From Coffea arabica (Eukaryota; Streptophyta; Magnoliopsida; Gentianales; Rubiaceae), in the NCBI RefSeq assembly GCF_036785885.1, contig NC_092326.1, forward strand, positions 5,766,001-5,830,000: 64,000 bases of DNA. Direction: 5' to 3'. The notes below the pieces were generated by a model that saw only the letters and a program-made list of their open reading frames with translations, made no database searches and was not told the DNA's origin. Positions 12,247-25,685 of the stretch are shown one piece after another (position 1 is the first letter of the stretch; every line of letters starts with the position of its first letter). Both the position numbers and the translations under genes were made by a program.

Positions 12247-15200
12247 TTGGTGGGGGAAAGTAACAATTTTGCATATTCCTCCTTCAAGAACATCTAGTTT
12301 TCTGATTTACAATCTCTGCTCGTGGTTTTGATAAGAACATGTAGTTTGTAAGGACTCTTATTGTATTGAGAACTTAACATTTAGTATTTGAACTTTCTGC
12401 ATAGGGATCTTATACAAAATTTCATGCATTTTTGCATTTATCCTTGAGGAATTGATATTGCTAGGGGAGTTTTTATCAATACTGCTGCACCATCTTCTGA
12501 ATTACTTTCATTTTGATGAAATTTACGTGATATAACTATCCCTGTCTATATGAAGGTTGGTGGTCTTGGTGATGTGGTGACTGGGCTCGGTAAAGCTTTA
12601 CAAAGGAGAGGGCATCTTGTGGAGATTATTCTTCCTAAATATGATTGCATGCAGTATGAGCTTATTCGTGATTTAAGAGTAAGTTCATTGCTTGGACTTG
12701 ATTCTTGTTTTGTGGTCTTGCTTATGGAGGATTCTGCAGGAAGATAATTCTTAATATGGTGAATTTCATTACAAATATATGGCTTATTCTTTACAGGCTT
12801 TAGATGCAGTGGTTGAGTCATACTTTGATGGTCGGCTACACAAAAACAAGATCTGGACTGGCACCGTTGAAGGTTAAGAATGTTTACTTACTCCTTAAGG
12901 AAATGTTTTAGTGCTTTATTGTATTAATACAGCAGTTCACTTTGATTGCAAAATCTCAGGTCTTCCTGTCTATTTTATTGAGCCTCATCATCCAGGAAAT
13001 TTCTTCTGGAGAGGACAATTTTATGGTGAACATGATGATTTTAAGCGGTTCTCATTCTTCAGTAGGGCAGCACTTGAGTTACTTATTCAAGCTGGCAAGA
13101 AACCAGATATAATCCATTGCCATGATTGGCAGACAGCTTTTGTGGTATGGGAGATTTTAGTTTGATAATACAAATGTTAATTCTTTTTGTCTTGATATTA
13201 TATTTCAGCTAAAAGTTTTTCATGCTTTTCAAAGGCTCCGCTATATTGGGATATTTATGCACCAAAAGGTTTGAATTCAGCTCGGCTATGTTTTACATGC
13301 CACAATTTTGAGTATCAAGGGACTGCGCCAGCTTCAGAACTAGCATCATGTGGTCTTGATGTTCACCATTTAAATAGACCAGATAGAATACAAGACAATT
13401 CCGCACATGACAGGGTCAATCCCATTAAGGTAATGTGGCTCTAGCTGGTTTTGTTTTCTTCTATTATTGACAGCTGTGTCTATTACTTGTTTGTGCTAGT
13501 TCCTTTCAGTTTGAGTCTCATGTACATGTAGTGACTTTACGTACATGTATTTTTATCACATTAAAAGCTCAGGTGTTGTTTCTCAGGGAGGAATTGTGTT
13601 CTCTAACATTGTAACAACTGTTTCACCGACCTATGCCCAAGAGGTGCGGACTGCTGAGGTATGGGTACTGCTGATATTGTAAGAGATCTAATCTGTACAT
13701 TTTTGTAAACTCAACATGGGTTTAGCTTCTGTGCAACATCTTACCATGTCTGCTTTTAAGCACTTGTTAGTGATTATTTATTGGCAGCCCTATGATCCAG
13801 GTTGTTGTCTTCACTGTGCTTTCTTTTTGGTATTTTGTTCTTATTTCTTTCCCAAAATCTTTTGTGCATTGAGTATTGAGGTGTACTTTCCACGAATATT
13901 TGGTCTTCATACTATTGAAGACGGTTGAGCATTGAGAAAGACCGAGTGCTAGACTTGAGGTACCCGCTTGCTGAATGCACTAGCTTGGATGCTGGATCAA
14001 CAAATATTGATTTTATATACTATTAACAACTAGTAAATCTGTTTATGTGTAAGCAAGGGAAACGTACAACCAGCATATGACATCCTTAAGAGGCAAGCAG
14101 AATTTGTTCAATTTGGTATTCATGGTTGTTGACATTTGCAACCTGGTGAAGTAGTGTAACACATCAAAAGAACATGGTCCCAATAAAGTGGAAGTACCCC
14201 CAAGTCATTGGGTTTTGGACTGCTTTACATAAATAAACATATTTGGAAGGATATATTCCATTGAAGATTTTGAGATGAAGTTTGAGCTCCATTGATTTAG
14301 TTTATAAATATCATGATTAGTGCTGGTTACCTTTTTTAATGATTTCCATGTTTACCGAGGTTTTAGTACAGATCATCTGAGAATTGATGAATTGACTTTA
14401 GAGCTTTTGGTCCAAAACGATAGTGCTTTCCAATGCAACAGTGAGAAAATGAAGTTTTACTTCCAACCCTTGGATCAGCTGCTTATTATCTGAAGCTTTA
14501 TTAGTAGAAAATTCTTTGTGTACTGCAAAGATTTTATTGCATATAGTTTTAGTAATTTTGTAACTTAAAGCAGCTACAGAGATGGAAACTTGAGCAAGAT
14601 TAGAATTTGCTTTTGGGGAGAATTTTGTATATGTAAGTGCATGTCTGTTTGATATCAGGCAAAAATAGCTATGACTTATCATTCTGAGGGTCTTGGAGAG
14701 CATGAGATGACGAGAAAGGAATAGAAGGGACAAATTTTATTAAAAAAGGGTTATGGAGCCAGAATGACTGCGAAGAACCTCTAGTGCAGTTAGATGCATT
14801 TGCTTTAATCTTAACTGTGGAAGCTTCAGAATCAACTTAAAGCTGTTTATATATAGTATCTTTTATCCACTTTTTGGTTCCATGTGGCTATAATTAGAGT
14901 GATTCTTGTTTAAAAGCTCTTGTTGTTTTGTTAGCATAGTGGCTTCTGTAGTGGAACTTACCTCTACAACAGTTTGTACACTACGGGTCCAATTGAAACT
15001 CTCTTTCAAAATAAAGTTCAGTAATGGGTTTTGGCTAGGGATAAAATGAAAGCTTAGGAAAAGGTATTTGAGTTGCTTGTCTGGCACTCCTGTAGCACTA
15101 ACTAAGAAGCTTTTGTCATGTTGTCGTCATGGGAATCACCAATAGTTTCCTAGGTCTGGCATTTTTTCGGATAAAGAGACTAATAACATTCATGTATTCA

Positions 15201-18200
15201 AGAAACGAACTTTTCTTCAACTGGATGGCTTTCTGTTGGGACTCAGGTCTTTTATTTTACACCAATCTTATTCATACAGTTCAAGTTCATATGGATTTTG
15301 AGTCCATCTTAATTAAATCAGCTATATAAAGTTAATAATCATGCACAACAGCATATATGGTGTTTCCTATTATTTCTCATTTTATTAGAGATATTTTTGG
15401 GTGTTTCATTCAGGGAGGACGAGGCCTTCATGCTACACTGAACTCTCATGCTAAAAAATTTGTGGGAATTCTCAATGGAATAGATACTGATGCATGGAAT
15501 CCTGCTCGTGACACTTTTCTCAAAGTACAGTACAGTGCCTTTGATACTCAAGGGAAAACTGAAAATAAAGAAGCTTTAAGAAGAAAGCTAGGTCTTTCTT
15601 CTGCCAATATTGGACAGCCTTTGGTAATTATTATAAGCTTTTTCTCCTTTCAGTAAAAATAGCACATGTTGATGAACATGATATTATACATAAATCATGC
15701 ATCATTGATTATGAGACCATAACTTTTGATGGGGGTGTGATTTTGTTAGCATGGCATAAATTAAGAGTATATGTATGTATGAGCTTATACCAGAAAGACA
15801 TTTCAGCATTGAGATGTATTATGTACCATCTAGTGTTTTTTCAATTTTTATTTTATTTTATTATTTATTTTTTTTGTGTCAAAGTTGAGAGTTTGTTTTG
15901 TGTACTTATTGATTTCTTACTAAATTAATCATCATCTGTGGCAAAAGATAGTTTTGCATTAAATTGTGCGTGCATATTTGCATAAGTAGCAAATTATGAA
16001 CATAGCTTAAGGGAATTTTGTCAATGAGCATGAATGGGCCATGAATATGATCATCAAATTGGTCATAGAATGATAGAAAACGTAATAATTTGTCGGGTGG
16101 TGGACGGGATAGGGTTGTTTTTGAACAACTCTACACTTGCACAGCACACCTATTGCCAGCCCCTAGATTTTATGACGTACACTGTGTTGTCTAATATTTA
16201 TTGGGTTATTTCATGTCCAGTCCGTTTGATATTGTCCAACCATCTTAACATATTAATTATTATTTAATGATCAGCATCAAACTAGGTAAAAAGTCTTTTA
16301 AACAATTGAGTAATGGTACAATGTGCTCTTGGGCAGCATGGTTTTTTCCTTTGCCTTGAACATTCAGAAGGAATTATTTTTGAGTATATTTGATTGTTAT
16401 CCTCTGTAAGGGATTCTTTGATGTAAGTTGTGCTACTGAATCTCAATTGGTGTTGACTTCTGAAATTTGTTTTCTGTTCTTTCTACCCCTAGTTGCCAAA
16501 CAAACAAACAAACAAACAAACAAACAAATACACACATGCACCCAAAAAAAAAAAAGAAAAAAGAAAAAAGAATGGACAGAAGATGAACAACATGAGGACA
16601 GTAAAATACTACACACAACATTTTTGGGAAAGTAATCTTGTACTTTATGATGAAAAATTTTTGGTTGCAAGGAAGATTACCCGTTTGAATCTCTTATGAA
16701 GATGGCAGTTCCAATATTATTGGGTTACCATAGCAGTGCAACATTTTACTCTCAGTGCTGGTAATCAGTTGTTTGCTGCATGGCATTGATGTTATGACTT
16801 TGTCGTGTTCAATGGAATAAAGGTTTTTCCATCAGCATGATGCATCTTATGTGGGTCCATGCTCCTAAATGAAGCTAATTTGCTTACTAGACCTTCCTTG
16901 TCTGTTGTTGAGCAGGTTGGATGCATCACAAGGTTGGTTCCTCAAAAAGGTGTGCATCTTATTAGGCATGCACTGTATCGAACGCTGGAACTAGGAGGCC
17001 AATTTATCCTTCTTGGATCAAGCCCTGTGTCACATATTCAGGTAATAGATTATGACTCCTGTTTCATTTATGAGCCTTTATTAACATTGAATAGATTTAA
17101 GCAAATGTTAATTGTGACCAAGCCACATCAGTTGACAAATCAAGGTTTTATATTTTCCTTGTAACTAAACGTTTAGTTTTAATTTTAGCGGTTAATTATT
17201 GCTTCTAGAATCTTTCATTGAAATTTTATATGAGGGGTAAAATAGAAAATTACTTTACATCTTTTTTACTTTTCAAATCACAAATGATATAGGCTGAGTA
17301 GAAAATAGTTACTCTGACACATAACATGGAATGGAGGGATTACTTTATCTCCAGATTAGGATTTTTCTGTCTTTTAGTTTTACTAACACAAAAGATAAAT
17401 TAGATGTTATAAATAATTCGTATCTATTCTTATTGTATTAAAATCCACCTTGAACCATTAAGATATTTGTCATGGATAGTACTGGTTTGTTAAAATGCTT
17501 CAAATGGAATGATATCCTACAGATAAGATGAATGCAGGAGGGACTTAAAGTTGATCTCCAGCTAAAATAACAGATTGAAAATCTACCAAGACTATATGCA
17601 GTTATTTCCTAAACCTTTTATGTTGACTGCTTTCCTAACAAAAATTGGCAACTCATTTGCTTGTTCATAGATCTGATCTAGTTTTTTCTGAAAGCTTGCA
17701 TTGGTAGAATGTCAGCTGGTAGATTCTCTTCCAGCTTACAATTTATTGGAAATCATTAGGCTATCCTTGTAAATTGTGTATGTAGTTACTCTTATCAAAA
17801 ATTGACGCACAACCTACCAATGATGAATCTTGAATCTCTTAAAAATATGTTGACTTGGTATCATGCATCCATATTAGATGATTTTCTTCTTGGAGGTAAG
17901 GATATCATTTGATCTACCATGCAAGTACACTTTAGAGTCTAATTCTTCGTATAAAATTTTCCGAGATTTGTGAATCTGTTAACTATGATTTAACAGTGTA
18001 CGGTAGCGTTCTCTTCACTGACCTATTCATTCAATCTTCTTCATTGAAGCATTTCCACAATTTTTGCAAAGTAATCACTGAATCGACATCCCCAAGGAAA
18101 ATGAACTAGCTTCTGACCCTCTGATAACTTTAATCAATGAAGAAGAGCTTTGTTTCATACCTTATTCTTCTTTCTTATCTTCCAAATAGACCACAGTAAA

Positions 18201-21154
18201 TAGCAGTGGCTTACAGTGCTGAAGATCTATGCATTGTATTCTAGATCTTAACTTTTTTGTAAGTCAGGTTTTTTCTTGGTTATTTTTTAAGTTTCATTTC
18301 AAGTAACAATTTTGGATGTAGGCCTGGGGTATTTGAACTCCCATGTTTATACTCTTCTCTTGTTGATTAACAATTAAGGGCTTCTAGTGTTATTATGCAT
18401 GTCTTGAAATCTTGGACTTTATTCTAATTCCATGTATGGTGTCTATTTCATCCTAGAAGTGGTTACCAGAACAACCTCCTCTTTTTTCCTAATTGCAGCT
18501 CACATCAAATCGCTTTCTCCTTGATTTTCTCAGCACAAAACCTCCAAAGAGTCCCGAAAACGTTGAAATTACTTTTAACGTTCCTCGAACATCTCCTTGT
18601 TCCTCTCCATCTGGGGCTCGAATATTCCATCCAGGCCAAACTTACTCCACAAATTGTTGGCCCAAATGATATTAGAGCTTGGCTGCATCTACCACCTTTT
18701 TTCCTTCATATTTTCCTTGTACTGGTTTTAGTTCTACTCTTCAAGTGGCTAGCACAATTTGGAAGTTTTAATTGCTTGGCTCATAATTGCTCACCTAACA
18801 ACGTAAGTATTGTTTATCTTAGAGTTGAAGTGTTCAATTTTATTTTTGGTAGTACTTCAACACAGTACGTAGTACAAGGCCTTAGGGATCTTTGGATTCA
18901 TAAGATGCCTAGTTAATCTTTTCAATTGGAAGGTGGTGTCATTTGGAACTCTCGCACATTCTTGGCTGTGTGTGTATATTCATAACTGTCAAACACCAGA
19001 ATTAGTGCACCAGGTTATGTCCTAATTTATTCAATCAATTCCTAGGTTACCTCATTATAGATAGTTAATGGATCTTCAGGTTTTTTAACATTTTGGAATA
19101 TGCTCATGTTTATCTTATTTTCTGAAGTAAATTACAAGCAACAGAGTTTAGGTTATCTTTCTTCAGTAGCTCTGTTAAAGGTTTATGTTTTCATATGCTT
19201 TGCTGTCGAACTATTGTCTCTAACGTTTTCATACAGAGGGAATTTGAAGACATAGCCAACCAGTTTCAGAGTCATGAAAATGCAAGATTGTTATTGAAGT
19301 ATGATGAGTCTCTAGCTCGTTTTATATATGCTGCGTCTGACATGGTTGTCATTCCCTCCATCTTTGAACCTTGTGGCCTTACACAGGTAAATTGATGTCT
19401 CAATAACACTGACAAAGATAGCTGCATTAGAAACACACTTCTCTTCTCATACTGGGTTAGAATGTGCAGATGATTGCAATGAGATATGGATCCATCCCAA
19501 TTGTGAGGAAAACTGGAGGTCTAAATGACAGGTGGAGTAATCACTACATGATATTTTAACTGTGAATATTTGAATGGTCAAATAACACTTGGAGAATGCC
19601 TTGTGTTTTTGATTGCTCTTACAGTGTTTTTGATGTTGATGATGACACAATACCTGAAGAGTTCAGAAATGGATTCACATTTTTGACGGCTGATGAGCAG
19701 GTCATTCCTAATTCATGGATGTATAAACTGTCTATTCATTTTCCCCTTTAAGCACTAAATCAAAAGCTTCGAGTGTTTCTCTGCTTCGCATGTTAGATAA
19801 CAAGATTATCCACAATTACATGGATTAAGTTAGCTCCACTTCTTTTGTTATGGAATTTTTATTTTCAAAGCTAGCTCCACTTGATAAAGGGTTCAGTCTC
19901 TGCAGATAAAAGTCACTTGAGGCAAAAGCTAAACCTAAAATGCTTCTGGTTTAGTTACTGATGAAGCCTTGGAAGTCTCTCTCTCTCTCTCACATAAATA
20001 TACACACACACGCGACAAAGACTGACAAGTACCCAAACATGTTACACACATTTTGCTCAATCTTTCTTCTGTAAAATTGCGGATTCCCTCCAACTTGCGG
20101 ACACACACACACTCACTCACTCTCTCTCTCTCTCTCTCTCAAGATGTACACATACATTAAAAAAAATCCTTTTCAAATCCTTTTCACATTCTCTCTCTCT
20201 CTCTCTCAAGATGCACACATCTATCAGTTACCAAGATAAGAAAGAAGATACGCTGTGAGAATCAAGTTCAATCAAAATACATGATAACTACCGAAGTGAA
20301 ATGATGTCAAAGAAAGTCTGATTTGGATATTTACTGGTAGAAAATTAGTTCTAATTTTGTTTTTAAACCATGATATTTATGAAAAGACACTTGATTTATT
20401 GCACTAATTTCCCTTGATTTAGTAGCACCACCTGCCTTTTTGAGTTACATACTTGAAATTTAGGTTCAATATTCTGATGATCAACTTTATTTAAATTCAT
20501 GACGGTGTGATTATTCTCTTCTGGCTCCTTCTTTGATGATTTTTTCGAAGACAATAAAACTCCTTTTTCTCACATTTAAGTTTTATGGTATGCTTGTCTT
20601 AACAATCTATTATTGGTAAAGTTTCTCTTAGATATTATAGACTTAAGATCAGAATTGTTATGCTACTTGCCACTGCTGTGTAGCGCCAAGGTGTTTTCTG
20701 CTTCCTTTGCGTGGTTGTTGCTTTATGTAATGCTACTTCTTGATACTTTATGTACCGAAGGACGTAGTACCTCACATTTCAACACTTATATTTATTTACA
20801 TTAAAAAAGCTTCAACAGATTAATACTATACCAGATGTTTGGCACCTTTCCTCATTATACTAGATTTTTCTAGCACTTTCTTTGTTGGTGTTGCTATTCT
20901 AAGTATGAATTCTGTTTCTGAATAGAGATGCGTTATCTTTGTATTCTCAACTTGTGCTGAATTCGGGTCATCTGCAGGCATTTAACAATGCCTTGGAACG
21001 TGCCTTTTTCCACTATAAGAACAATAGTGAATTTTGGCGAAAACTTGTTCAAAAGGTTATGAGGATTGACTTTAGCTGGGACTCGTCAGCTTCTCTATAC
21101 GAGGAGCTTTATGAAAAGTCTGTGGCAAGAGCTAGGGCTGCAAATCGTGCCTAA
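4547..21154 (+). CDS. SS4: Starch synthase 4 (SSIV), plastid, 16 exons
   Basis: GT5 glucosyltransferase that extends alpha-1,4-glucan from ADP-glucose in the chloroplast; SS4 is the family member needed for starch granule initiation. Proposed exons: 4547-4704, 5831-6254, 6612-6693, 6787-7834, 7947-7998, 12556-12678, 12797-12872, 12960-13144, 13235-13429, 13587-13658, 15414-15623, 16916-17041, 19237-19386, 19470-19531, 19625-19700, 20978-21154. All have GT-AG borders and compatible phases, giving 1,071 residues without a stop (the Arabidopsis protein is about 1,040). Residues 1 to about 45 look like a transit peptide ending at CKMRQ. The long exon 4 (about residues 222-571) is heptad-rich coiled coil, which separates SS4 from other synthases. 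The KVGGLGD substrate motif (from residue 588) is split by intron 5. The C-terminal lobe has RLVPQKGVHLI (about 881) and SIFEPCGLTQ (958-967). Intron 5 is 4.6 kb. The gene is convergent with Lhcb1-A. Confidence 0.97.
8105..8746. mobile_element. Possible degraded MITE in SS4 intron 5
   Basis: The left edge reads GGGTTGAAAACAAG and the right edge, read in reverse complement, GGGGTTGTAAATCAAA, so there is a weak terminal inverted repeat around 640 bp rich in GCTTGG and TTTGA words. I found no target duplication, so the class (hAT-like) is a guess. Confidence 0.3.
9817..10040. repeat. 112-bp tandem duplication in SS4 intron 5
   Basis: The segment 9817-9928 is repeated directly at 9929-10040. The two units differ at only a few positions (for example TAAATGC versus TAAACGC and TGGAAAAG versus TGGAAAGG). 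It sits in intron 5, far from both splice sites. Confidence 0.9.
12205..12246. repeat. ATT/ATG trinucleotide microsatellite
   Basis: A short ATT run passes into about ten ATG/GAT triplets inside SS4 intron 5, about 310 bp before exon 6. It is a likely length-polymorphic marker. Confidence 0.9.
16498..16528. repeat. AAAC tetranucleotide microsatellite
   Basis: About seven AAAC units lie in SS4 intron 11, followed by a CA-rich and then A-rich stretch up to about 16570. Confidence 0.9.
19975..20210. repeat. CT-rich microsatellite cluster in SS4 intron 15
   Basis: Runs of (CT)n and (AC)n occur at 19978-19990, 20099-20142 and 20190-20207. The inverted copy at 27789-27990 carries GA runs of different length, as expected for fast-mutating microsatellites after duplication. 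Confidence 0.85.
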
Positions 21155-22090
21155 TACTGGCATGAACCCTTTTCTTTTCATCTGCTGCAACTGATGTCCA
21201 GACTAGCTGTGCGCTGGTAATTTTTTGCTTGACCAGCATGCGTAATACTCAGAAGGCATACCTGACATGCCTACAATGGGAGCTGATAGAAGTACATTGG
21301 CATCCTGCCTCTGGATCACATCAGCAGTATGAGTGGGACCAGATCGAATCTAAAATTTTTTTGTTGACACAATCTTTACTCTGTAGATGAATTACATCAT
21401 GTTAGTATATACTTGGATTACTTTTTTAGTTTGTAAAACCTATATAATGCTAGGTTTAAAGTTTGAGAATGTACAGATAACTGATTTACAGAGGCACATC
21501 AAGTGAAATCCGAAGATCAAATACTTGTAAAGAGCTTTTATCTACTTCCACAATTGAAGGGTTTCTTGTGCATGTCTCTTTTCTGAATCATGTCTTATTG
21601 CTGTCGTCTCATGCATCTGGAAGTGTAAGCCGGCTAGGCAAGGGATGAAGTAATATCTTGTTATTTCTGAGAAGAATTTAGGAGCCATAAAGTTTTGGTG
21701 ACGGGGAGAAGTGGGAGTTTGTGTTTTCTGGATCACCTAAATCAGTGTATCTATTCAAAGTTCACTCAATTCCTCTTTACTTATTTCGAGTTCTTGTTTC
21801 ACCATGAAACAAAAGTACCAACATATTTTAGTCCAAATTGTAAGATGCCTTTTGTTCCGGAGTAAAATTTCTCCGGCAGATTTCATGATGACAATCAGCA
21901 ACAGCGAGGCTTTTCTCTAAAACTTCATCTGATAATATTGCGCGAAAAACAAAAGCAAAAAATGCATGCTACAAAAGAGAGAATCAGAAAACGAGGCTCA
22001 ATTGAAGCACACCAAAATTCACTTTACATTCTCCATTAATTCACAAGAATGTTACAGATCCATCGATCAGATTGGTCCTAGTAAGAAATT
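21155..22090. other. Intergenic region between convergent SS4 and Lhcb1-A
   Basis: It holds the 3' UTRs and terminators of two convergent genes and no ORF of note. The stretch from about 21450 onward is shared, inverted, with 26647-27290. The Lhcb1-A 3' UTR is the complement of about 22000-22090. Confidence 0.7.
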
Positions 22091-22885
22091 TCATTTTCCG
22101 GGAACAAAGTTGGTGGCATATGCCCAAGCATTGTTGTTAACAGGGTCTGCAAGGTGGTCAGCAAGATTTTCCAAAGGACCCTTGCCGGTGACAATAGCCT
22201 GGACAAAGAATCCGAACATGGAGAACATGGCCAATCTACCATTCTTGATCTCCTTTACCTTGAGCTCAGCAAAGGCCTCAGGGTCGTCAGCAAGTCCTAA
22301 TGGGTCAAAGCTGCCACCGGGGTAGATTGGGTCGGTCACGTCACCAAGTGGTCCGCCGGCGATACGGTAACCCTCGACGGCTCCCATCAAGACAACTTGG
22401 CAAGCCCAGATAGCCAAGATGCTTTGGGCGTGGATCAAGCTTGGGTTGCCCAAGTAGTTGAGTCCACCCTCTTGGAAGATTTGGGATCCAGCCTTGAACC
22501 ACACAGCCTCACCGAACTTGACTCCGTTGCGAGACAAGAGCTCGGGGAAGACGCATCCAAGGGCTCCAAGCATGGCCCATCTGCAGTGGATCACCTCGAG
22601 CTCACGGTTCTTGGCAAAGGTCTCGGGATCAGCTGACAGCCCAGCAGTGTCCCAACCGTAGTCACCGGGGAATTCGCCAGTGAGGTAGCTTGGGGGATCA
22701 CCGGAGAATGGGCCCAAGTACTTAACACGGTCTGGGCCGTACCATGGGCTGCCAGATGGGGCAGGCCTAGAAGTTCTCTTCATTGAGATCCTTCCGTTTC
22801 CCATCAGCTCAGGGGCTGAGGGGTTGAGTTTCACCGCCTTTCCGGCGAAGGACGGGGAGGAGAGAGCCATAGTTGAGGCAGCCAT
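22091..22885 (-). CDS. LHCB1: Lhcb1, major LHCII chlorophyll a/b protein (copy A)
   Basis: Antenna protein of photosystem II in the thylakoid membrane, acting as a trimer. 264 residues, no intron, as expected for type I Lhcb genes. Start chosen at the MAAST motif. The transit peptide covers about the first 35 residues; the mature end begins near KRTSR, with a Thr where STN7 phosphorylates LHCII. The trimerisation motif WYGPDR is intact. Helix B contains [12 protein letters not shown] (chlorophyll-binding Glu and Arg), helix [21 protein letters not shown], helix [15 protein letters not shown], and the C-terminus is NFVPGK. Unlike B and C it reads NGVKFGE, GNPSLIH and FSGDPP. Its 3' part is nearly identical to copy B; its 5' part is less so. 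It is convergent with SS4 and divergent from copy B. Confidence 0.98.
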   Translation of the reverse strand: MAASTMALSSPSFAGKAVKLNPSAPELMGNGRISMKRTSRPAPSGSPWYGPDRVKYLGPFSGDPPSYLTGEFPGDYGWDTAGLSADPETFAKNRELEVIHCRWAMLGALGCVFPELLSRNGVKFGEAVWFKAGSQIFQEGGLNYLGNPSLIHAQSILAIWACQVVLMGAVEGYRIAGGPLGDVTDPIYPGGSFDPLGLADDPEAFAELKVKEIKNGRLAMFSMFGFFVQAIVTGKGPLENLADHLADPVNNNAWAYATNFVPGK

Positions 22886-22978
22886 GATTCTGAGCAATGG
22901 AGGATCGCTTGATTCTTTTCAAAGTCAGTGAAGTTTTTTTGTTCTTGGTGATGGTGGACAAGTTGGCTTATTGGTAGT

Positions 22979-23043
22979 TATTTATAGGAACTAAGGCAAC
23001 GGTCCTCCTTATCTTAGCATATCAGTATCTTCATTTTCATTGG
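22979..23043 (-). promoter_or_regulatory. Lhcb1-A core promoter (CCAAT, GATAAGG I-box, TATA)
   Basis: On the minus strand a CCAAT box (23039-23043), the I-box GATAAGG (23007-23013) and a TATA-like box CTATAAATA (22979-22987) occur in order about 95-160 bp before the ATG. The GATA/I-box followed by TATA is typical of light-regulated Lhcb and rbcS promoters. Apart from these boxes the sequence differs from the B and C promoters. Confidence 0.7.
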
Positions 23044-25474
23044 CCTCCAAGATTCTTGGTTTTGTATCTCCATGACTTCACTTGTCCACGTAGCACTCAA
23101 GCATCCATCTACTCATATAGTTTTCTGGTAGACGTCAACCACTAGATTTGTTACACGTCTGCCACTCGGGATTGCATCAAGCTATTGCATGGAGACGCAC
23201 AGATTTCAGATATTTTTTCACCTTCATCATGCAATGTAGGAGATTGCTTTTCTGATGGCAGTAGGGGTTGAACTAATTTAACTTATATGTGGTATGCCTT
23301 CATCATTTTGGCTTTGATAATTGATTATCAGATTCCGAACCTCACACTTGGAGGTGAAAATACTGAAAACTTGGATATTATGTGGCTATGTGTGCATCCA
23401 CAAATGTGTTGCATGGCTCAAGTACAGACTCAGATTTTTTGCAATCACATAGCAGAAAAGTTAAGCTAAAGCATTTTAGTTTGGTCATAACAAAAGTTCT
23501 GAATTGAAGAGATTTTCCAAGTTCTGTGCTGATGGAATAAGTAAATTACATAAGCCGGGGGGAAACAAAACGCTTATTGCCCTTCCTTTTTATGATCGGT
23601 ATACAGATAGTGTGTCTTTTAGGAAAAAAAGGAATTTTGAGGGGAAAAATAGCAAGAGAACCATAATTTTTTTTTTTTGTCAATGTGCAAAATGCTGAAT
23701 TGATGTGGTATGCGACACTCCATTGTAGGAATTGGTGCGGGTCAAATATCTGTCATGTCCACCATTTTGCTGACCCGACCTGCACCTTACACGTCAGTCA
23801 TTTTCTGACTCTTACCCCCCCGCATATCAACAGGTATCCGGCCCACTTATTATTTAATTTTTTTAAAAATAATTTATACTAATTTGATTTTATATTTTAC
23901 ACATTCATCTAAAATTTAATAAAATTTTTTTCTCAAAAAAAATCTTCCATCAAGAAACAAGCATGTAAAGAGAATATAAAATAAAGAAAAAAATTAAAAG
24001 AATTCAAAACCAATAAAATGTTGAAATAAGTAGCATATATTTTTAAATATATGTTCCACATTAATAAAACTATTTTCTATAAAACATAAGACTACGACCT
24101 CTATAAATGAATCTTGTAAATAAACTATAGTCTCTGATATTTGAATTGCAATTTGTTCATTGAAATTATTTATTTAGTTTTAAATTGTTATTTTATGGTA
24201 TGTATATAAAAATAAAAAATAAAAAATATATATATGCGGAGCGAATCGGGTACCCATGAATTTTTAATTATGTGACCCTAACCCGCAACGCATCTTAGCA
24301 GGTACCCAATCCTCTTTTGACCTGATCAAATAATATAAATCGAATATCCTAATTTTTAGATAGGATCGGATTGAATATGACGGATTTTAGAGTTAGCGAA
24401 TAATTTTGCTCACCCCTACTCCGCAGGTTGTCAAGTTCAGTTCAAGGTTTTTGAAGGAAAACCTCCCTGATCCAGTTGTCTCTTATAACATCTCATGCTG
24501 TACATTTGGGGGCAAAAACCAACAACTTTGCTATTACTTCAACAATTGGCTAGCATATGAGACTTCAGATATAGTGCAATATTTGAATTCACTTCAAAGA
24601 TTGACAAGAGCTGAATTTGAGATACTTTGGCTATATTACCTTCTACAAAGTGCAAACAAAAATGTATATCTATACAACCACATGATCTTGTCTTTTTCCT
24701 TTTTTTTTTTTTTTCTTTTAATGGAGTTTTGGGCATTTTATGGTTGTATCACAATGTGGCGTGAAATTCTCGTGCTTGTCAAATTTCATATTAGTTGATA
24801 CTTTGTATTCTAAGACAAAATCGCAATGCCATGATACAGTAGTCGTAAGGTACTTTTGACATTGCATGGATGAAATAATGTCAAATAAATTTCTGAAAAT
24901 TAGAGGCATTAAAAATTTAGGTTTTTCTTTTGCAAAAAGAAAACATTGATGTATGAAATGTCCAGACTAAATTTTGACATCATTATTAGAGGCAAAAATG
25001 TGAAATGAGGGTATGCGTATTAATTCAAGTTTCCTTGTATAGCATTAAAAAGGTTTTGTAGCTTTTAGTGAATTACCAGGTATAAATTAATGTGCAATTA
25101 ATTTCTATCAATCTGTCTTTTTTTCTGATTAATTTCCATGTGAATCAATCTCTCCAAAAGGCATGATAATAAACATGGAATCCACTTAAAGGTGCTCCTT
25201 AGCCATTGGACACATAATTCAAGTGATGATGGTCAATTCCTGAGATTTTCATAGAATTTGTGTGGTCATAAACTTACATTCTCAGCCAACCACACAACAC
25301 AAGTGGTCCAAATGAAAACATGACCTGTCAAAACTGAAGAATTTGTCCCTTATTATTTTCTTTTTTTTTTTTCCTGTTTGTGTGTGTGTTGGAAGAAAGA
25401 GCCAAGTCATTCTTTTTCACAAGATTTTTTCTTGCAGTTCTTCATAATTGGATCCTATAAACTTGTAAAGCTAT
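23044..25474. other. Spacer between divergent Lhcb1-A and Lhcb1-B
   Basis: No gene is seen. A degraded element at about 23715-24425 has GC-rich words about CGGGTA/TACCCG and ends in GCTCACCCCTAC, which resembles hAT-type non-autonomous ends, but I found no target duplication. A poly-T run lies at 24700-24716. The rest is AT-rich. The B promoter block, shared with C, begins at about 25475. Confidence 0.5.
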
Positions 25475-25685
25475 ATCTAAGAAGATATTCCACTATCCTC
25501 GGGTACAACTGGCAGTCCTTGATTGGTTAGAAGGTTAAACATCTGCGTTTGGGTGAGATTTTTGGGACATGACACAGAAAAACTCAATGAGAAAGAAAAT
25601 GGAAAATGAAGATCCAAAAGTAGTGGTAGTGGTTTAAGCCATTGCCAAATGGGCATTCAATATCAAGCCCTCAAAATGTCAGCAA

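Larger units (their letters stand above)
17093..22380 (+). repeat. Arm 1 of a large inverted duplication (SS4 3' part plus Lhcb1-A 3' half)
   Basis: This stretch reappears in reverse complement at about 26375-32722. Matching landmarks: intron 12 text at 17093-17160 against 32660-32722; the block at 18500-18860 against 30530-30900; exons 13-15 against 28279-28557; the CT/GA microsatellites (19975-20210 against 27789-27990); and the Lhcb1 3' UTR (22000-22090 against 26647-26740). Identity looks like roughly 90-95 percent where I aligned it by eye. Arm 2 is longer because of two insertions. Against arm 1, arm 2 lacks about 20680-21450 (including SS4 exon 16) and 19331-19515. Confidence 0.92.

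Noticed and set aside
18521..18916. 131-codon ORF in SS4 intron 12, also present in the inverted arm (30519-30908)
   Set aside because: Conserved only because the segment is duplicated; Leu/Phe-rich translation without a recognised family.
22397..22661. ORFs antisense to the Lhcb1 genes (also at 26076-26340 and 33318-33582)
   Set aside because: They appear in all three copies because the coding strand is GC-rich and conserved; no independent support.
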